Below are positions 18,221 through 27,510 of a DNA stretch of 64,000 nt, one piece after another (position 1 is the stretch's first letter; every line of letters begins with the position of its first letter). The position numbers were made by a program, and so were the translations under genes. The DNA comes from Ancylobacter aquaticus. GTDB lineage: Bacteria; Pseudomonadota; Alphaproteobacteria; Rhizobiales; Xanthobacteraceae. The notes under the pieces were generated by a model. The model searched no databases. It was not told the origin of the DNA and saw nothing but the letters and a program-made list of their open reading frames with translations. The stretch spans positions 1,612,001 to 1,676,000 of the forward strand of contig NZ_SMFY01000001.1 in the NCBI RefSeq assembly GCF_004339465.1. Direction: 5' to 3'.

Positions 18221-19189
18221 ATGTCCGCACCCGCCATCCCCTCCGCGCCGGTCCTGCTCTGTGCTGGCGAGGCGCTGATCGACATGGTGCCGCGCTCGAC
18301 CCCGGAAGGGCAGGCCTTCCTGCCGCTGCCGGGCGGGGCGGTGTTCAACACCGCCATCGCCGCGGCGCGGCTGGGGGTGCCGACGCGCTTCTGGTATGGC
18401 CTGTCGAGCGACATGTTCGGCGTGCAGCTTCGCGCCGCGCTCGACGCCGCCGGCGTCGATGCCAGCCTGTGCGCCCCGGTTGACCGGCACACGACGCTGG
18501 CTTTCGTGACGCTGGTGGAGGGGCAGGCGCGCTACCTCTTCCTCGACGAGAACACCGCCGGCCGCATGCTGGCCCCGGCCGACATTCCCGATCTTCCCGA
18601 CGAGGTCGGCGTGCTGTTCTTCGGCGGCATCAGCCTGGTGGGCGAGCCGGTGGGATCGGCCATGGAGGCGCTGGCCGCGCGCACGGCGGGCGACGGGCAG
18701 GGGCGGCTCATCATGCTCGACCCCAATATCCGCCCCGGCTTCATCCGCGACGAGGCCATCTATCGCGCCCGCATCTTCCGGATGATCGGCCTCAGCCATG
18801 TGGTGAAGCTGTCCGACGAAGACCTTTTCTGGCTGACCGGGCTGGGCGACATCGCCACGCAGGCGGAGCGTATCCGTGCCATGGGGCCGCGCCTCGTTCT
18901 CATCACGCTCGGGGCGAAGGGCGCACGCGCGTTCGGCGAGGGGCTGGACGTGGCGGTGCCGGGGCAGGTGGTGCCGGTTGCCGACACGGTGGGGGCGGGC
19001 GACACCTTCAACGCCGCCTTCCTCTGCGCGCTTGTCGAGCGCGGGCAGGCACATCCGCTGGCGCTGGCCGGCGTGTCGCCCGATGGGCTCCGCGCGGCGC
19101 TCGACTTCGCCAGCCGGGCGGCGGCGATCTCGGTGACACGCGCCGGCGCCAATCCGCCCTGGCGCGCCGAGGTCGTCGACGCGGGCTGA
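18221..19189 (+). CDS. PfkB-family carbohydrate kinase, probable fructokinase
   Basis: 322 residues with ribokinase-family signatures: GGAVFNTAIAAARLG near residue 39 and the C-terminal DTVGAGDTFNAAF motif with catalytic base D261. It opens LLCAGEALIDMVP, as bacterial fructokinases do. It completes the mannitol operon by phosphorylating fructose made by the upstream dehydrogenase. A general-stress-type promoter for the next gene starts 18 bp after the stop. Confidence 0.9.
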   Translation: MSAPAIPSAPVLLCAGEALIDMVPRSTPEGQAFLPLPGGAVFNTAIAAARLGVPTRFWYGLSSDMFGVQLRAALDAAGVDASLCAPVDRHTTLAFVTLVEGQARYLFLDENTAGRMLAPADIPDLPDEVGVLFFGGISLVGEPVGSAMEALAARTAGDGQGRLIMLDPNIRPGFIRDEAIYRARIFRMIGLSHVVKLSDEDLFWLTGLGDIATQAERIRAMGPRLVLITLGAKGARAFGEGLDVAVPGQVVPVADTVGAGDTFNAAFLCALVERGQAHPLALAGVSPDGLRAALDFASRAAAISVTRAGANPPWRAEVVDAG

Positions 19190-19206
19190 AGACGGCGCAT
19201 CTCTCC

Positions 19207-19232
19207 GGAACCGCCCGCCTGCGGGCGGCGTT
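19207..19232 (+). promoter_or_regulatory. General stress (EcfG-type) promoter for the Pro-rich protein
   Basis: GGAAC (19207-19211), 17-nt spacer, CGTT (19229-19232): an exact match to the alphaproteobacterial EcfG consensus GGAAC-N16/17-CGTT. The spacer contains an 8-bp inverted repeat CCGCCCGC/GCGGGCGG. The start codon lies 35 nt downstream. Confidence 0.75.
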
Positions 19233-19266
19233 GAGCCCGACAGGCAAAACGGGAGGAGAGTTCCAT

Positions 19267-19683
19267 ATGACCCCCAGTCAGGCCGCCCCCACTGCGCCCG
19301 GCCAGCCCGGCGTGCCCCCGATGCCGGATGTGAACCCGGTGCCGGACGTACCCCCCACCCCGGACCCGGCGCCGATCCACGACCCGGTGCAGCCGCCGGT
19401 GCACGATCCCGACGTGCCGGAAATTCGCGATCCCGTTCCCCCCCAGGTCAGCGATCCATGGCCCGCGCCGCCCCCGCCTCAGCAGGGGGCCGGGGCAGCA
19501 GCGATATGGGCGGCGCCGCCCCGGGAGCCGCCGCTGGACCGGCCTCAGCCGGGCATAGATGAGCCGACAATCCCGCCCGATCAGGATCCCGACATCACCC
19601 CCGAGGTCGAGGAGCCGCTCGACGAGCCGACCGCGCCGCCGATCGACCTTCCTCCGCGTGATCCTGTGCCGGCGCCGATGTGA
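19267..19683 (+). CDS. Proline/aspartate-rich low-complexity protein
   Basis: 138 residues with no recognised domain. The start follows GGGAGGAGAG, a strong ribosome-binding site. About a third of the residues are proline, arranged as degenerate DP/VP/PP repeats (PVPDVPPTPDPAP, IRDPVPPQVSDPWP, VEEPLDEPTAPP). It has no signal peptide, no membrane segment and no cysteine, and should be intrinsically disordered and acidic. A perfect EcfG-type promoter precedes it, so it is probably induced in general stress. Function unknown. Confidence 0.75.
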   Translation: MTPSQAAPTAPGQPGVPPMPDVNPVPDVPPTPDPAPIHDPVQPPVHDPDVPEIRDPVPPQVSDPWPAPPPPQQGAGAAAIWAAPPREPPLDRPQPGIDEPTIPPDQDPDITPEVEEPLDEPTAPPIDLPPRDPVPAPM

Positions 19684-19721
19684 CCGCTCTTACGTGACCG
19701 CGCCGAAATCTTGAAAAGCAG

Positions 19722-19745
19722 GGAACAGGGTCCCTGTTTGACGTT
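19722..19745 (+). promoter_or_regulatory. Possible EcfG-type promoter (short spacer) with overlapping palindrome
   Basis: GGAAC (19722-19726) and CGTT (19742-19745) are separated by only 15 nt, one less than the usual 16-17, about 90 bp before the DUF892 gene. A perfect 7-bp inverted repeat AACAGGG/CCCTGTT (19724-19738) overlaps the -35 part and could instead be an operator or a weak terminator hairpin of the preceding gene. Confidence 0.4.
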
Positions 19746-19836
19746 TTTATCTTGTGCGGCGCGGCCGAAACAGGTGCGCGCGGCGACGAGTTAAGTAAAG
19801 CGCCTATAAATACCATTCCGCAAGGAGGATTCTAAC

Positions 19837-20343
19837 ATGGGCCTGTTCTCCAAGGACATAAAGACGATGGACGATCTCTTCGTCCATACGCTTCGCGATA
19901 TCTATTATGCGGAGAAGAAGATCGCCAAGTCGCTGCCGACCATGATCGAGAAGGCGAGCGATCCGCAGCTGAAGGCGGACTTCCAGAAGCACCTCTCCGA
20001 GACCGAAGGGCACATTCTCCGCGTCGAGGAAGTGTTCAAGATGCATGGCGTCGCGGCCAAGGCAGTCACCTGCCCGGCGATTGACGGCATCATCGACGAG
20101 GCCGAGGAAGTCTCCGGCGAGATTGCAGACAAGCAGGTGCTCGACGCCGCGCTGATCGCGGCGGCACAGGCGGTCGAGCATTACGAGATGACCCGCTACG
20201 GCACGCTCATCGCGTGGGCCAAGCTGCTGGGCCGTCCCGACTGCGCGAGCGTCCTCGCCAGGAATCTTGAGGAAGAAAAGAACGCCGATGCCAAGCTGAC
20301 GAAGCTGGCGGAAGCCCGCGTCAATCTGCAGGCCGCCGAATAA
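19837..20343 (+). CDS. DUF892 ferritin-like protein (YciE/YciF family)
   Basis: 168 residues, predicted four-helix ferritin-like bundle. Family marks include LFVHTLRDIYYAEKKIAKSLP at the N-terminus, HLSETEGHILRVEEVF, and VEHYEMTRYGTLIAWAK; the Glu and His residues of these helices form the di-metal site. The start follows AAGGAGGA. Members are induced by osmotic, desiccation or general stress; biochemical role uncertain. Neighbouring small stress-type genes support this. Confidence 0.92.
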   Translation: MGLFSKDIKTMDDLFVHTLRDIYYAEKKIAKSLPTMIEKASDPQLKADFQKHLSETEGHILRVEEVFKMHGVAAKAVTCPAIDGIIDEAEEVSGEIADKQVLDAALIAAAQAVEHYEMTRYGTLIAWAKLLGRPDCASVLARNLEEEKNADAKLTKLAEARVNLQAAE

Positions 20344-20425
20344 GTCGGCGCTCGCGGCCGGCGCTCGCCATGTGCGAGCCCGGCGGCGGCGCAATGCGAC
20401 GATACGCGCGCGAAAGGAGGCTGGA

Positions 20426-20611
20426 ATGCCTGCCAAATCGAAAGCTCAGCAGAAGGCAGCCGGCGCCGCGCTTTCCGCCAAGCGCGGCGAAACGGAGAAG
20501 GGCGAGCTCAAGGGCGCCTCAGCGTCGATGGAGAAATCCATGACGGAAAAGGAGCTTGAGGAACTCGCCAGCACCCCGCGCAAGGGCAAGCCGGAGCGCG
20601 TGGACGGCTAA
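20426..20611 (+). CDS. DUF3008 family small protein
   Basis: 61 residues, lysine/alanine/glutamate-rich, beginning MPAKSKAQQKAAGAALSAKRGE, the typical DUF3008 opening. A GAAAGGAGG site precedes the ATG. It has no membrane segment, is probably helical or disordered, and is highly charged. It lies 82 bp after the DUF892 gene and may share its transcript. Function unknown. Confidence 0.85.
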   Translation: MPAKSKAQQKAAGAALSAKRGETEKGELKGASASMEKSMTEKELEELASTPRKGKPERVDG

Positions 20612-20714
20612 GGCCGGGTCTGGAGACAGACACGGCGGCGCGACGTCACCGGCACCAAAAGGCGTTGGTCGGGGAGCCGTCACGGGTTTCCCGCACGTCT
20701 CACAGAGGTCGAAA

Positions 20715-21203
20715 ATGGCACTCAGCAGCCGGGGCAAGCCGACGCGCTCCTATTTCACCCGCTTCGCCCAGTGGATTTCAAGCCAGGCCGGCAGGCCCGT
20801 GACGTTCGCTGGCGCGGCCGGTCTCATCGTGCTGTGGGCCCTTACCGGGCCCTTTGTCGGCTTTGGCGACACCTGGCAGCTCATCATCAACACCTCCACC
20901 ACGATCATTACCTTCCTCATGGTGTTCGTGATCCAGAACAGCCAGAACCGAGACACTGCCGCGCTCCACATCAAGATCGACGAACTGATCGCGCGAACGG
21001 AAGGGACCCGGCGCGTGCTTCTCGATCTTGAGGAACTGGACGATGGCGCGCTGGAGACCATTCGCGGCGAATATGAAGAGCTCGCCCGCCGGGAGCGGGA
21101 GGGCGGCGAGGACGAGAGCGACGCGCCGACCAGCCCCGGCGCGACGTCCGGAACCTCGCCCAAGGCGGGGCGCGACATACGGCCGGCACCCGCCCCGGGC
21201 TGA
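20715..21203 (+). CDS. Low-affinity iron permease family protein
   Basis: 162 residues with two central hydrophobic segments (PVTFAGAAGLIVLWALTGP and LIINTSTTIITFLMVFVIQ). The signature IQNSQNRDTAALHIKIDELI that follows is diagnostic of the low-affinity iron permease (Fet4-like) family of bacteria. The N-terminus RSYFTRFAQWISSQAGRP also matches. The C-terminal 40 residues are Glu/Ser/Pro-rich and disordered. Iron transport has not been shown for most bacterial members. Convergent with the ROK-type gene. Confidence 0.88.
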   Translation: MALSSRGKPTRSYFTRFAQWISSQAGRPVTFAGAAGLIVLWALTGPFVGFGDTWQLIINTSTTIITFLMVFVIQNSQNRDTAALHIKIDELIARTEGTRRVLLDLEELDDGALETIRGEYEELARREREGGEDESDAPTSPGATSGTSPKAGRDIRPAPAPG

Positions 21204-21211
21204 GCTACCCG

Positions 21212-22348
21212 TCAGTCCTTCGCGTCGGACTTCTTCGCCGCGCTCTTGTCCTTGTCCTTGCCGCGCTTGCGATTGGTATAGCGGGCATTGCCGAGGCCGG
21301 TGCCGATGGTCAGCACGCCCCAATGCTCGACATCCTGCATGAAGGGCACTTCGCTCAGCCCCTGCACCACGGCGTCATTGTGCATGACCACGGTGGTCTC
21401 GTTGCCGGCGATGGTGGGTATCGCCTCCCACAGAGCGGCGGGCAGGTTGAAGCGCGAACTCTGCCAGTTTCCCGGCAGGTTCTGCGCGCCGTTCTCGATG
21501 GTACCGTCGCCGGCGATCGAGCCGGGACAGCCGACGCCGATGAAGGGCGCGAGGCGCAGATCGTCCTTCTTCGCTTCCGCGATCAGCTTCTCCAGCATAC
21601 CGACAAGCTTGGCGATGGCCTCTTCCCGGCCGGGATCTTCATCGCCATGGCGCCACAGCTCGAAGCTGCGCACACGGGCCTTCGACAGGTCGTCCGCCTT
21701 GTCGAGATTAAGCCGGACGATGCCGCAGCGGATGTTGGTGCCGCCGATATCCACGGCCAGAATGTCGTCGAAGCTGGCGAACATCCAGCTCGGGGCGAGG
21801 TGGGCGGCGCCGATCAGCCCGGCCTCGTCGGGCTCGTTGCGGATCGGACGCATCTCGATGTCAATGCCCTCGGCCCGGGCGAGCAGCTCGGCCCGCGCCA
21901 CGGCGATCTCGGCGAAGCGCCCGGCCTTCAGCCCGCCGCCGACGACGATGCGCTGCGTGTCCCGCCATTCCTTGGTCCGCATGAAGCGGCGCACCACGGT
22001 GAACAGCTCGTTGGAATATTCCTCGATGGCGCTGTGGATGATGGCCTGCTCATGCGGCTTGCCATTGGCGAGAGCGTCGTCGATCTCCGATTTGGACAGT
22101 TCAGCGGTCGGCGTCTTGCCGAGGATCGACAATTCGCGGTCGCCGAGATCGCGCCAGCGGTCGAAGATTTCAAAGAACGCCGCACGCCGGGCACGGTCGC
22201 CGAGAAAGCCGTTCTCGTCGCGTATCTGGGCGTTGAAGCCATCCACGGTCACTCCCGTGAGCGTCGCGGCGCCGTGCACCGCCACATTGGGCGGCGTTTC
22301 CTTGATCTTCGGCTCCGCGCTCTTGGTCTGCGCCGCGCTTTTGGCCAT
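21212..22348 (-). CDS. ROK-type sugar kinase homologue with circularly permuted motif order
   Basis: 378 residues. ROK motifs are present but rotated. The normally C-terminal elements come first: RIVVGGGLKAG (133-143) and AGLIGAA (176-182). Then follow DIGGTNIRCG (200-209), GVGCPG (271-276), NLPGNW (290-295), HNDA with the expected catalytic Asp325 (323-326), and TIGTGLG (347-353). Canonical ROK proteins start with DIGGT and end with the GGG element. The GH...CxCGxxGC zinc motif is absent. The N-terminal 35 residues and the Lys/Asp-rich last 18 residues look disordered. A perfect EcfG-type promoter precedes it. Activity as glucokinase or polyphosphate-dependent kinase is possible but unproven. 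Confidence 0.82.
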   Translation of the reverse strand: MAKSAAQTKSAEPKIKETPPNVAVHGAATLTGVTVDGFNAQIRDENGFLGDRARRAAFFEIFDRWRDLGDRELSILGKTPTAELSKSEIDDALANGKPHEQAIIHSAIEEYSNELFTVVRRFMRTKEWRDTQRIVVGGGLKAGRFAEIAVARAELLARAEGIDIEMRPIRNEPDEAGLIGAAHLAPSWMFASFDDILAVDIGGTNIRCGIVRLNLDKADDLSKARVRSFELWRHGDEDPGREEAIAKLVGMLEKLIAEAKKDDLRLAPFIGVGCPGSIAGDGTIENGAQNLPGNWQSSRFNLPAALWEAIPTIAGNETTVVMHNDAVVQGLSEVPFMQDVEHWGVLTIGTGLGNARYTNRKRGKDKDKSAAKKSDAKD

Positions 22349-22387
22349 TCAGATGCTCCCCATTCACTCTCGCTTCATCTGAACGAG

Positions 22388-22413
22388 AACGACGAATGGG
22401 GACCGGGCGTTCC
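22388..22413 (-). promoter_or_regulatory. General stress (EcfG-type) promoter for the ROK-type gene
   Basis: On the minus strand GGAAC (22413-22409), 17-nt spacer, CGTT (22391-22388). It lies 40 bp before the start codon of the ROK-type gene. Exact consensus match. Confidence 0.75.
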
Positions 22414-22444
22414 ATCGCCCGGCAGGAAGATAGTAGGGCTGCGA

Positions 22445-22759
22445 TCAGCGCTTGCGGCGGCCGGGCGTCGCCGGGGCGGGCGCCGGCGCCTGCGTGACGG
22501 TCGGTTCGGCGCCGGCCGTCTTGGCCCGGGCAGCCTTCGGCTTCGCGGCGGGCACCGGGGACGGCGCCGGCGCAGCGGCCGGCTCGGGCATGGGCTCGGG
22601 CGTCGGCTCGGCTGCGGGGCCGGCCTCCGCCACGCCGTCCTCCTCCATCACGATCGCGACCGCGCGCAGCCAGTGCTCTTCGTCGCGGCCATGGGGATAT
22701 CCCTGTTCTTCCCAAAGCCGGTAGGCCCATTCACGGATACGCGTCTCTCGCTCGTTCAT
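22445..22759 (-). CDS. DUF2934 domain protein with Ala/Pro-rich tail
   Basis: 104 residues. The N-terminal ~35 residues (MNERETRIREWAYRLWEEQG, then PHGRDEEHWLRA) are a classic DUF2934 motif. The rest is a low-complexity Ala/Pro/Glu then Lys/Arg tail ending GRRKR, probably disordered. The start at 22759 is chosen because DUF2934 proteins begin there and AGGGGAC precedes it. It probably belongs to the neighbouring stress-gene island. Function unknown. Confidence 0.8.
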   Translation of the reverse strand: MNERETRIREWAYRLWEEQGYPHGRDEEHWLRAVAIVMEEDGVAEAGPAAEPTPEPMPEPAAAPAPSPVPAAKPKAARAKTAGAEPTVTQAPAPAPATPGRRKR

Positions 22760-22900
22760 CGCGGGTCCCCTGCAAACGGATGCATCAGCGTGAACCGTTC
22801 GGGTCCGCTGCGCTACAGCCAAGGTGCCGCACCGCGATGAAAAGCAGAAGACGGAAGACAACGTACGGGCCGTTCGTCGCGATGACGTGAAGCGGCGCCG

Positions 22901-24505
22901 TCAGTCCCGCAGGCTGCGATAGGCGCCCTGCAGGGTCTCGAACGCCCTGAAGCGGAGCGCGTGCCAGTCGCGCGTCTGCACGTCCGGGGGGTACACCACC
23001 TCGATCTCCGACATGGCGGCCATGGCCTGCGTAAAGCTGGCATAGCGGCCGGCGGCCACCGCGCCGAGTATTGCCGAGCCGAGCAGCACCGGCTCGGGCG
23101 AGGCGGTGGCGGCCACGTTCACCTGCGCCGCATCGGCCAGCACCTGGCGCACCAGCGCGCTCTGGCCGGCGCCGCCGGAGATGACGACCATGTCCGTGCG
23201 CGCGCCCTTGGCGGCCTGCGCGTCAAGGATCTGGCGCAGCCCGTAGCCGATGCCGGCAAGCCCGGCCATGTAGAGCCCGACCAGGCTTTCGAGCCCTTCA
23301 TCCATGCCGAGCCCGGCAACGATGCCGCGCGCGAGATGGTCGGCGAAGGGCGCGCGGTTGCCGAGAAACTCCGGCACCACATGCAGCGTGCCGGCGAGCT
23401 CCGCGATGGCATTCGCGCCGCCGGCTTCCTCAGCGCGCCGGGCGAGCCAGACATTAAGGCTCTGCCCCGCGGCCCGCGCCAGCTCGGCGGCCTGCGGCGC
23501 GGCGGGGTGTAGCCGCACCAGCCGGTCGATGGCGGCGCCAGCGGCGGACTGCCCGCCCTCGTTGAGCCAGAGATCCGGCACCATGGCCGAGAAATAGGGA
23601 CCCCACACGCCGGGCACGAAGGCCGGCTCGGCCGTGGTGAGCAGGGTGCAGGCGGAGGTGCCGAACACATAGGCCATGCGGCTGAGCACATCGCCGCTGC
23701 CGCCGCGCGCACCCACCGTGCCGATGCCGCCGGCATGAGCGTCGATAAGCCCGGCCGCCACCGCCGTGCCGGGGGCGAGGCCCAGCTCGGCCGCCGCCTC
23801 GCCCGTCAGGCCGGCGCCGAGCGGCGTGCCGGCCGCGACGATCTGGGTGCCGATCCGCGAAAAGCCTTCATCGGTCAGGGCGCCGAGGCCGATCCTGCGG
23901 AAATAATCGGCGTCCCAGCGCTGCTCATGGGCGAGATAGGTCCATTTGCAGGTGACGGTGCAGACCGAGCGGGCCAGGCTGCCGGTCGCCTTCCAGGTAA
24001 GGAAGTCCGCGAGGTCGAGAAACTGCCAGGCGCCGGCAAAAGTGGCGGGAAGTTCCTCGCTCAGCCACAGCAGCTTAGGCGTTTCCATCTCTGGCGAAAT
24101 GGTGCCGCCGACATAGTCCAGCACCGGGCTGCCGAGCGCGTTGATGCGGTCGGCCTGCCCCGTGGCGCGGTGGTCCATCCACACGATGACGTTGCGGGCG
24201 GGGTCGCCATGGCGGCCGACGGGCAGCGGCTGCCCGCCCTCGCCGAGCACGACCAGCGAGCAGGTCGCGTCGAAGCCGATACCGGCGATGTCGCGGGCGA
24301 CGAGGCCGGCCGCCCGGAGGGCCTCCTGCATGCAGGCGCAGACACCGGCCCAGATGTCGTCACTCGACTGCTCGACGACATCGCCCGCCTCCTTCCACAT
24401 GCGGATGTCGCGCTTGGCGACGGCAAGCTGTCGTCCGTCGGCATCGAAAATGCCGGCGCGCACGCTGCCCGTGCCGACGTCGATTCCCGCGAAGCATCCG
24501 CCCAT
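22901..24505 (-). CDS. FGGY-family pentulose kinase, probable D-ribulokinase
   Basis: 534 residues. The phosphate-1 loop GIDVGTGSVRAGIFD at residue 8, catalytic-type Asp in AGLIDAHAGGIG near 255, and the C-terminal VISGGAGQSALVRQVLAD adenosine motif define the FGGY fold. The length and IGFDATCSLVVLG segment match the pentulose-kinase (ribulokinase/YDR109C-like) subgroup. It is the last gene of the pentitol operon, 3 bp after the SDR gene, and would phosphorylate the ribulose or xylulose made by the dehydrogenases. Confidence 0.9.
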   Translation of the reverse strand: MGGCFAGIDVGTGSVRAGIFDADGRQLAVAKRDIRMWKEAGDVVEQSSDDIWAGVCACMQEALRAAGLVARDIAGIGFDATCSLVVLGEGGQPLPVGRHGDPARNVIVWMDHRATGQADRINALGSPVLDYVGGTISPEMETPKLLWLSEELPATFAGAWQFLDLADFLTWKATGSLARSVCTVTCKWTYLAHEQRWDADYFRRIGLGALTDEGFSRIGTQIVAAGTPLGAGLTGEAAAELGLAPGTAVAAGLIDAHAGGIGTVGARGGSGDVLSRMAYVFGTSACTLLTTAEPAFVPGVWGPYFSAMVPDLWLNEGGQSAAGAAIDRLVRLHPAAPQAAELARAAGQSLNVWLARRAEEAGGANAIAELAGTLHVVPEFLGNRAPFADHLARGIVAGLGMDEGLESLVGLYMAGLAGIGYGLRQILDAQAAKGARTDMVVISGGAGQSALVRQVLADAAQVNVAATASPEPVLLGSAILGAVAAGRYASFTQAMAAMSEIEVVYPPDVQTRDWHALRFRAFETLQGAYRSLRD

Positions 24506-24508
24506 GGC

Positions 24509-25237
24509 CTAGAGGTCCGTTCCGTTCGGCACGATCACCAGATCGCGTATGGTCACGTTACGCGGCCGCGTCAGCATGAAGATGACGCAGTCCGCCACTT
24601 CCTTTGCTTCCATCAGGGCACCGGAGGCAAGCGCCTCGTCAAGCTTGGCCTGCGGCCAGTCCTTGATCAGGGCGGTGACGACAGGTCCCGGCAGCACCGC
24701 GCCGACGCGGATTCCGTGCTTTGCCACCTGCCGGCGCGTGGTGTGGACGAACGCCTGCACGGCGAATTTCGAGGCGGTGTAGATCGGCTCCCACACCACG
24801 GGCACGACCCCGGCGATGGAGGAGGTGAACAGCACGTCGCCGCCCTTCTGCGCAACCATATGCGGCAGCACCGCCTGCACGGTGCGGAAGGCGGCGTTGA
24901 TGTTGAGGTTCAGCACCCGGTCCCACACATCCGGGTCGCCCTCCACCACATCGCCGCCGATATAGGCACCGGCATTGGCGTGGAAGATGTCGAGCCGGCC
25001 GCATTTTTCCAGGATCTGCGGCAGCATGGTGGCGACGCTCGCGGGGGCGAGCAGGTCGACCACGACAGGCACCGCCTTCGGCCCGAGCTCGGCGCTCAGC
25101 GCGGCCAGCGTGTCGGCGGCGCGGTCGACAAGGGCGACGGTCGCGCCCTCATTCAGCATGGCGCGGGCGCATTCGAGCCCGATGCCCGACGCCGCGCCGG
25201 TGATGGCGGCCACCTTGCCTTCAAGCCGGTTTGCCAT
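24509..25237 (-). CDS. SDR-family pentitol dehydrogenase, probable ribitol 2-dehydrogenase
   Basis: 242 residues. The NAD motif TGAASGIG is at 14-21, and Asp in LVDRAAD favours NAD. Also present are NAGAY, catalytic Ser in FTSSIAGV, and Y-TAS-K ([11 protein letters not shown] near 155). It closely resembles RbtD-type ribitol dehydrogenases in layout and in the [19 protein letters not shown] region. Predicted to oxidise ribitol to D-ribulose, then phosphorylated by the FGGY kinase downstream. The exact pentitol remains inferred from the operon. Confidence 0.85.
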   Translation of the reverse strand: MANRLEGKVAAITGAASGIGLECARAMLNEGATVALVDRAADTLAALSAELGPKAVPVVVDLLAPASVATMLPQILEKCGRLDIFHANAGAYIGGDVVEGDPDVWDRVLNLNINAAFRTVQAVLPHMVAQKGGDVLFTSSIAGVVPVVWEPIYTASKFAVQAFVHTTRRQVAKHGIRVGAVLPGPVVTALIKDWPQAKLDEALASGALMEAKEVADCVIFMLTRPRNVTIRDLVIVPNGTDL

Positions 25238-25268
25238 GTGAAGCTCCGATGGGGTTTGGAATTGTTTT

Positions 25269-25290
25269 CCCCTCTCCCGCCGGAGAGGGG
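25269..25290. repeat. Intergenic hairpin with dispersed 17-bp repeat
   Basis: CCCCTCTCC (25269-25277) and GGAGAGGGG (25282-25290) form a perfect 9-bp stem with a 4-nt loop between the two dehydrogenase genes. A 17-bp piece (25276-25292, CCCGCCGGAGAGGGGAG) recurs identically at 39812-39828 before nikR. There is no T-run. It probably belongs to a small dispersed intergenic element. Confidence 0.55.
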
Positions 25291-25301
25291 AGCGGGCGCG
25301 C

Positions 25302-26342
25302 TCAGCCCGGCATCACGATCTGCAGCTTCACGTCGGTCGGCAGCCCCTTGGCGGCGCGATCGAACGCCTCGATGCTGCGCGCGAAGTCGAAGGTCTCGGA
25401 GATCAGCGGCTTGAGGTCGACCTTGCCGGAGGCGATGAGGTTCACGGCGCGGTCGAAATTATTGGCGTAGCGGAACACGGTCTCGATCCGCGCTTCCTTG
25501 ATGATCGCCGCCGCCACGTCGAATTTCGTCGTCTCCACCGGCATGCCGATCAGCACCAGCGTGCCGCCCGGGCGAACGATGTCGAACAGGCCCTCATAGG
25601 CGCGCGGCGAGCCGCTGGCCTCGAACACCACATCGGCGCCCCAGCCCTCGGTTTCGTCCGTGATCACCTCCGCCAGCGGACGCTCGGTGATGTTCACCGG
25701 GTGGATGCCGGGATACTGGCCGGCAATGGCGAGCTTCGGCGCCGAGAGGTCGGAAATGTAGACGCGCGAACACCCGCCCGCCAGCGCCGCCAGCGCGGTC
25801 ATGATGCCGATGGGGCCGCAGCCGATCACCACAGCCACGTCGCCGGGGGTAATGCGCGCCCGCGTCGCCGCCTGCAGGCCGACGGCGAAGGGCTCCACCA
25901 TCGCGCCCTCGGCGAAAGAGACGTTCGCAGGCAGCTTGTAGGTGAAGGCGGCGGGGTGGACCACCTCGGGGGTCAGCACGCCATGGATCGGCGGCGTCGC
26001 CCAGAAGCGGACATCGGGATCGACATTGTAGATGCCGAGCTTGGTGGCGCGCGAATTCATGTTCGGCACGCCCGGCTCCATGCAGACCCGGTCGCCGACC
26101 TTGAGGTTCTTCACATGGGCGCCGACCGCCGTGACGACACCCGCCGCCTCGTGGCCGAGCACCATGGGCTCGCGCACCACGAAGGAGCCGATGGCGCCGT
26201 GCGTGTAGTAATGCACATCGCTGCCGCAGACGCCGACCGTGTGGATGGAAATCTTCACGTCGTCCGGGCCAACCTCCAGCGGGAGGTCGATGTCGCGAAG
26301 GGAAAGCTCGCCCTTCTTTTCGAGAACCAGTGCCTGCACCAT
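25302..26342 (-). CDS. Zinc-dependent polyol dehydrogenase, xylitol dehydrogenase (D-xylulose reductase) type
   Basis: 346-residue medium-chain dehydrogenase. Catalytic-zinc ligands C39 (GVCGSD), H63 and E64 (GHEAAG) are present. The four-Cys structural-zinc lobe is missing, replaced by [18 protein letters not shown], as in many alphaproteobacterial xylitol dehydrogenases. Rossmann motif GCGPIG is near 175. Predicted to oxidise xylitol or D-arabitol to D-xylulose/ribulose. Encoded between the ABC ATPase and the SDR genes of the pentitol operon. Confidence 0.9.
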   Translation of the reverse strand: MVQALVLEKKGELSLRDIDLPLEVGPDDVKISIHTVGVCGSDVHYYTHGAIGSFVVREPMVLGHEAAGVVTAVGAHVKNLKVGDRVCMEPGVPNMNSRATKLGIYNVDPDVRFWATPPIHGVLTPEVVHPAAFTYKLPANVSFAEGAMVEPFAVGLQAATRARITPGDVAVVIGCGPIGIMTALAALAGGCSRVYISDLSAPKLAIAGQYPGIHPVNITERPLAEVITDETEGWGADVVFEASGSPRAYEGLFDIVRPGGTLVLIGMPVETTKFDVAAAIIKEARIETVFRYANNFDRAVNLIASGKVDLKPLISETFDFARSIEAFDRAAKGLPTDVKLQIVMPG

Positions 26343-26380
26343 GTGCGTGTCCTGCTGGAGTGTGCCGCCGTCGGGGGGCT

Positions 26381-27463
<1,083 letters not shown>

Positions 27464-27510
27464 CGTGCAGTCTCCAGATAGGCCGGCCGCGAGGGTCCGG
27501 CGGCCGTCCA

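Noticed and set aside
19724..19738. AACAGGG-T-CCCTGTT as an intrinsic terminator of the Pro-rich gene
   Set aside because: The central loop would be too small as drawn, and the T-rich stretch is interrupted (TTTGACG). Kept only as a possible operator overlapping a promoter-like element.
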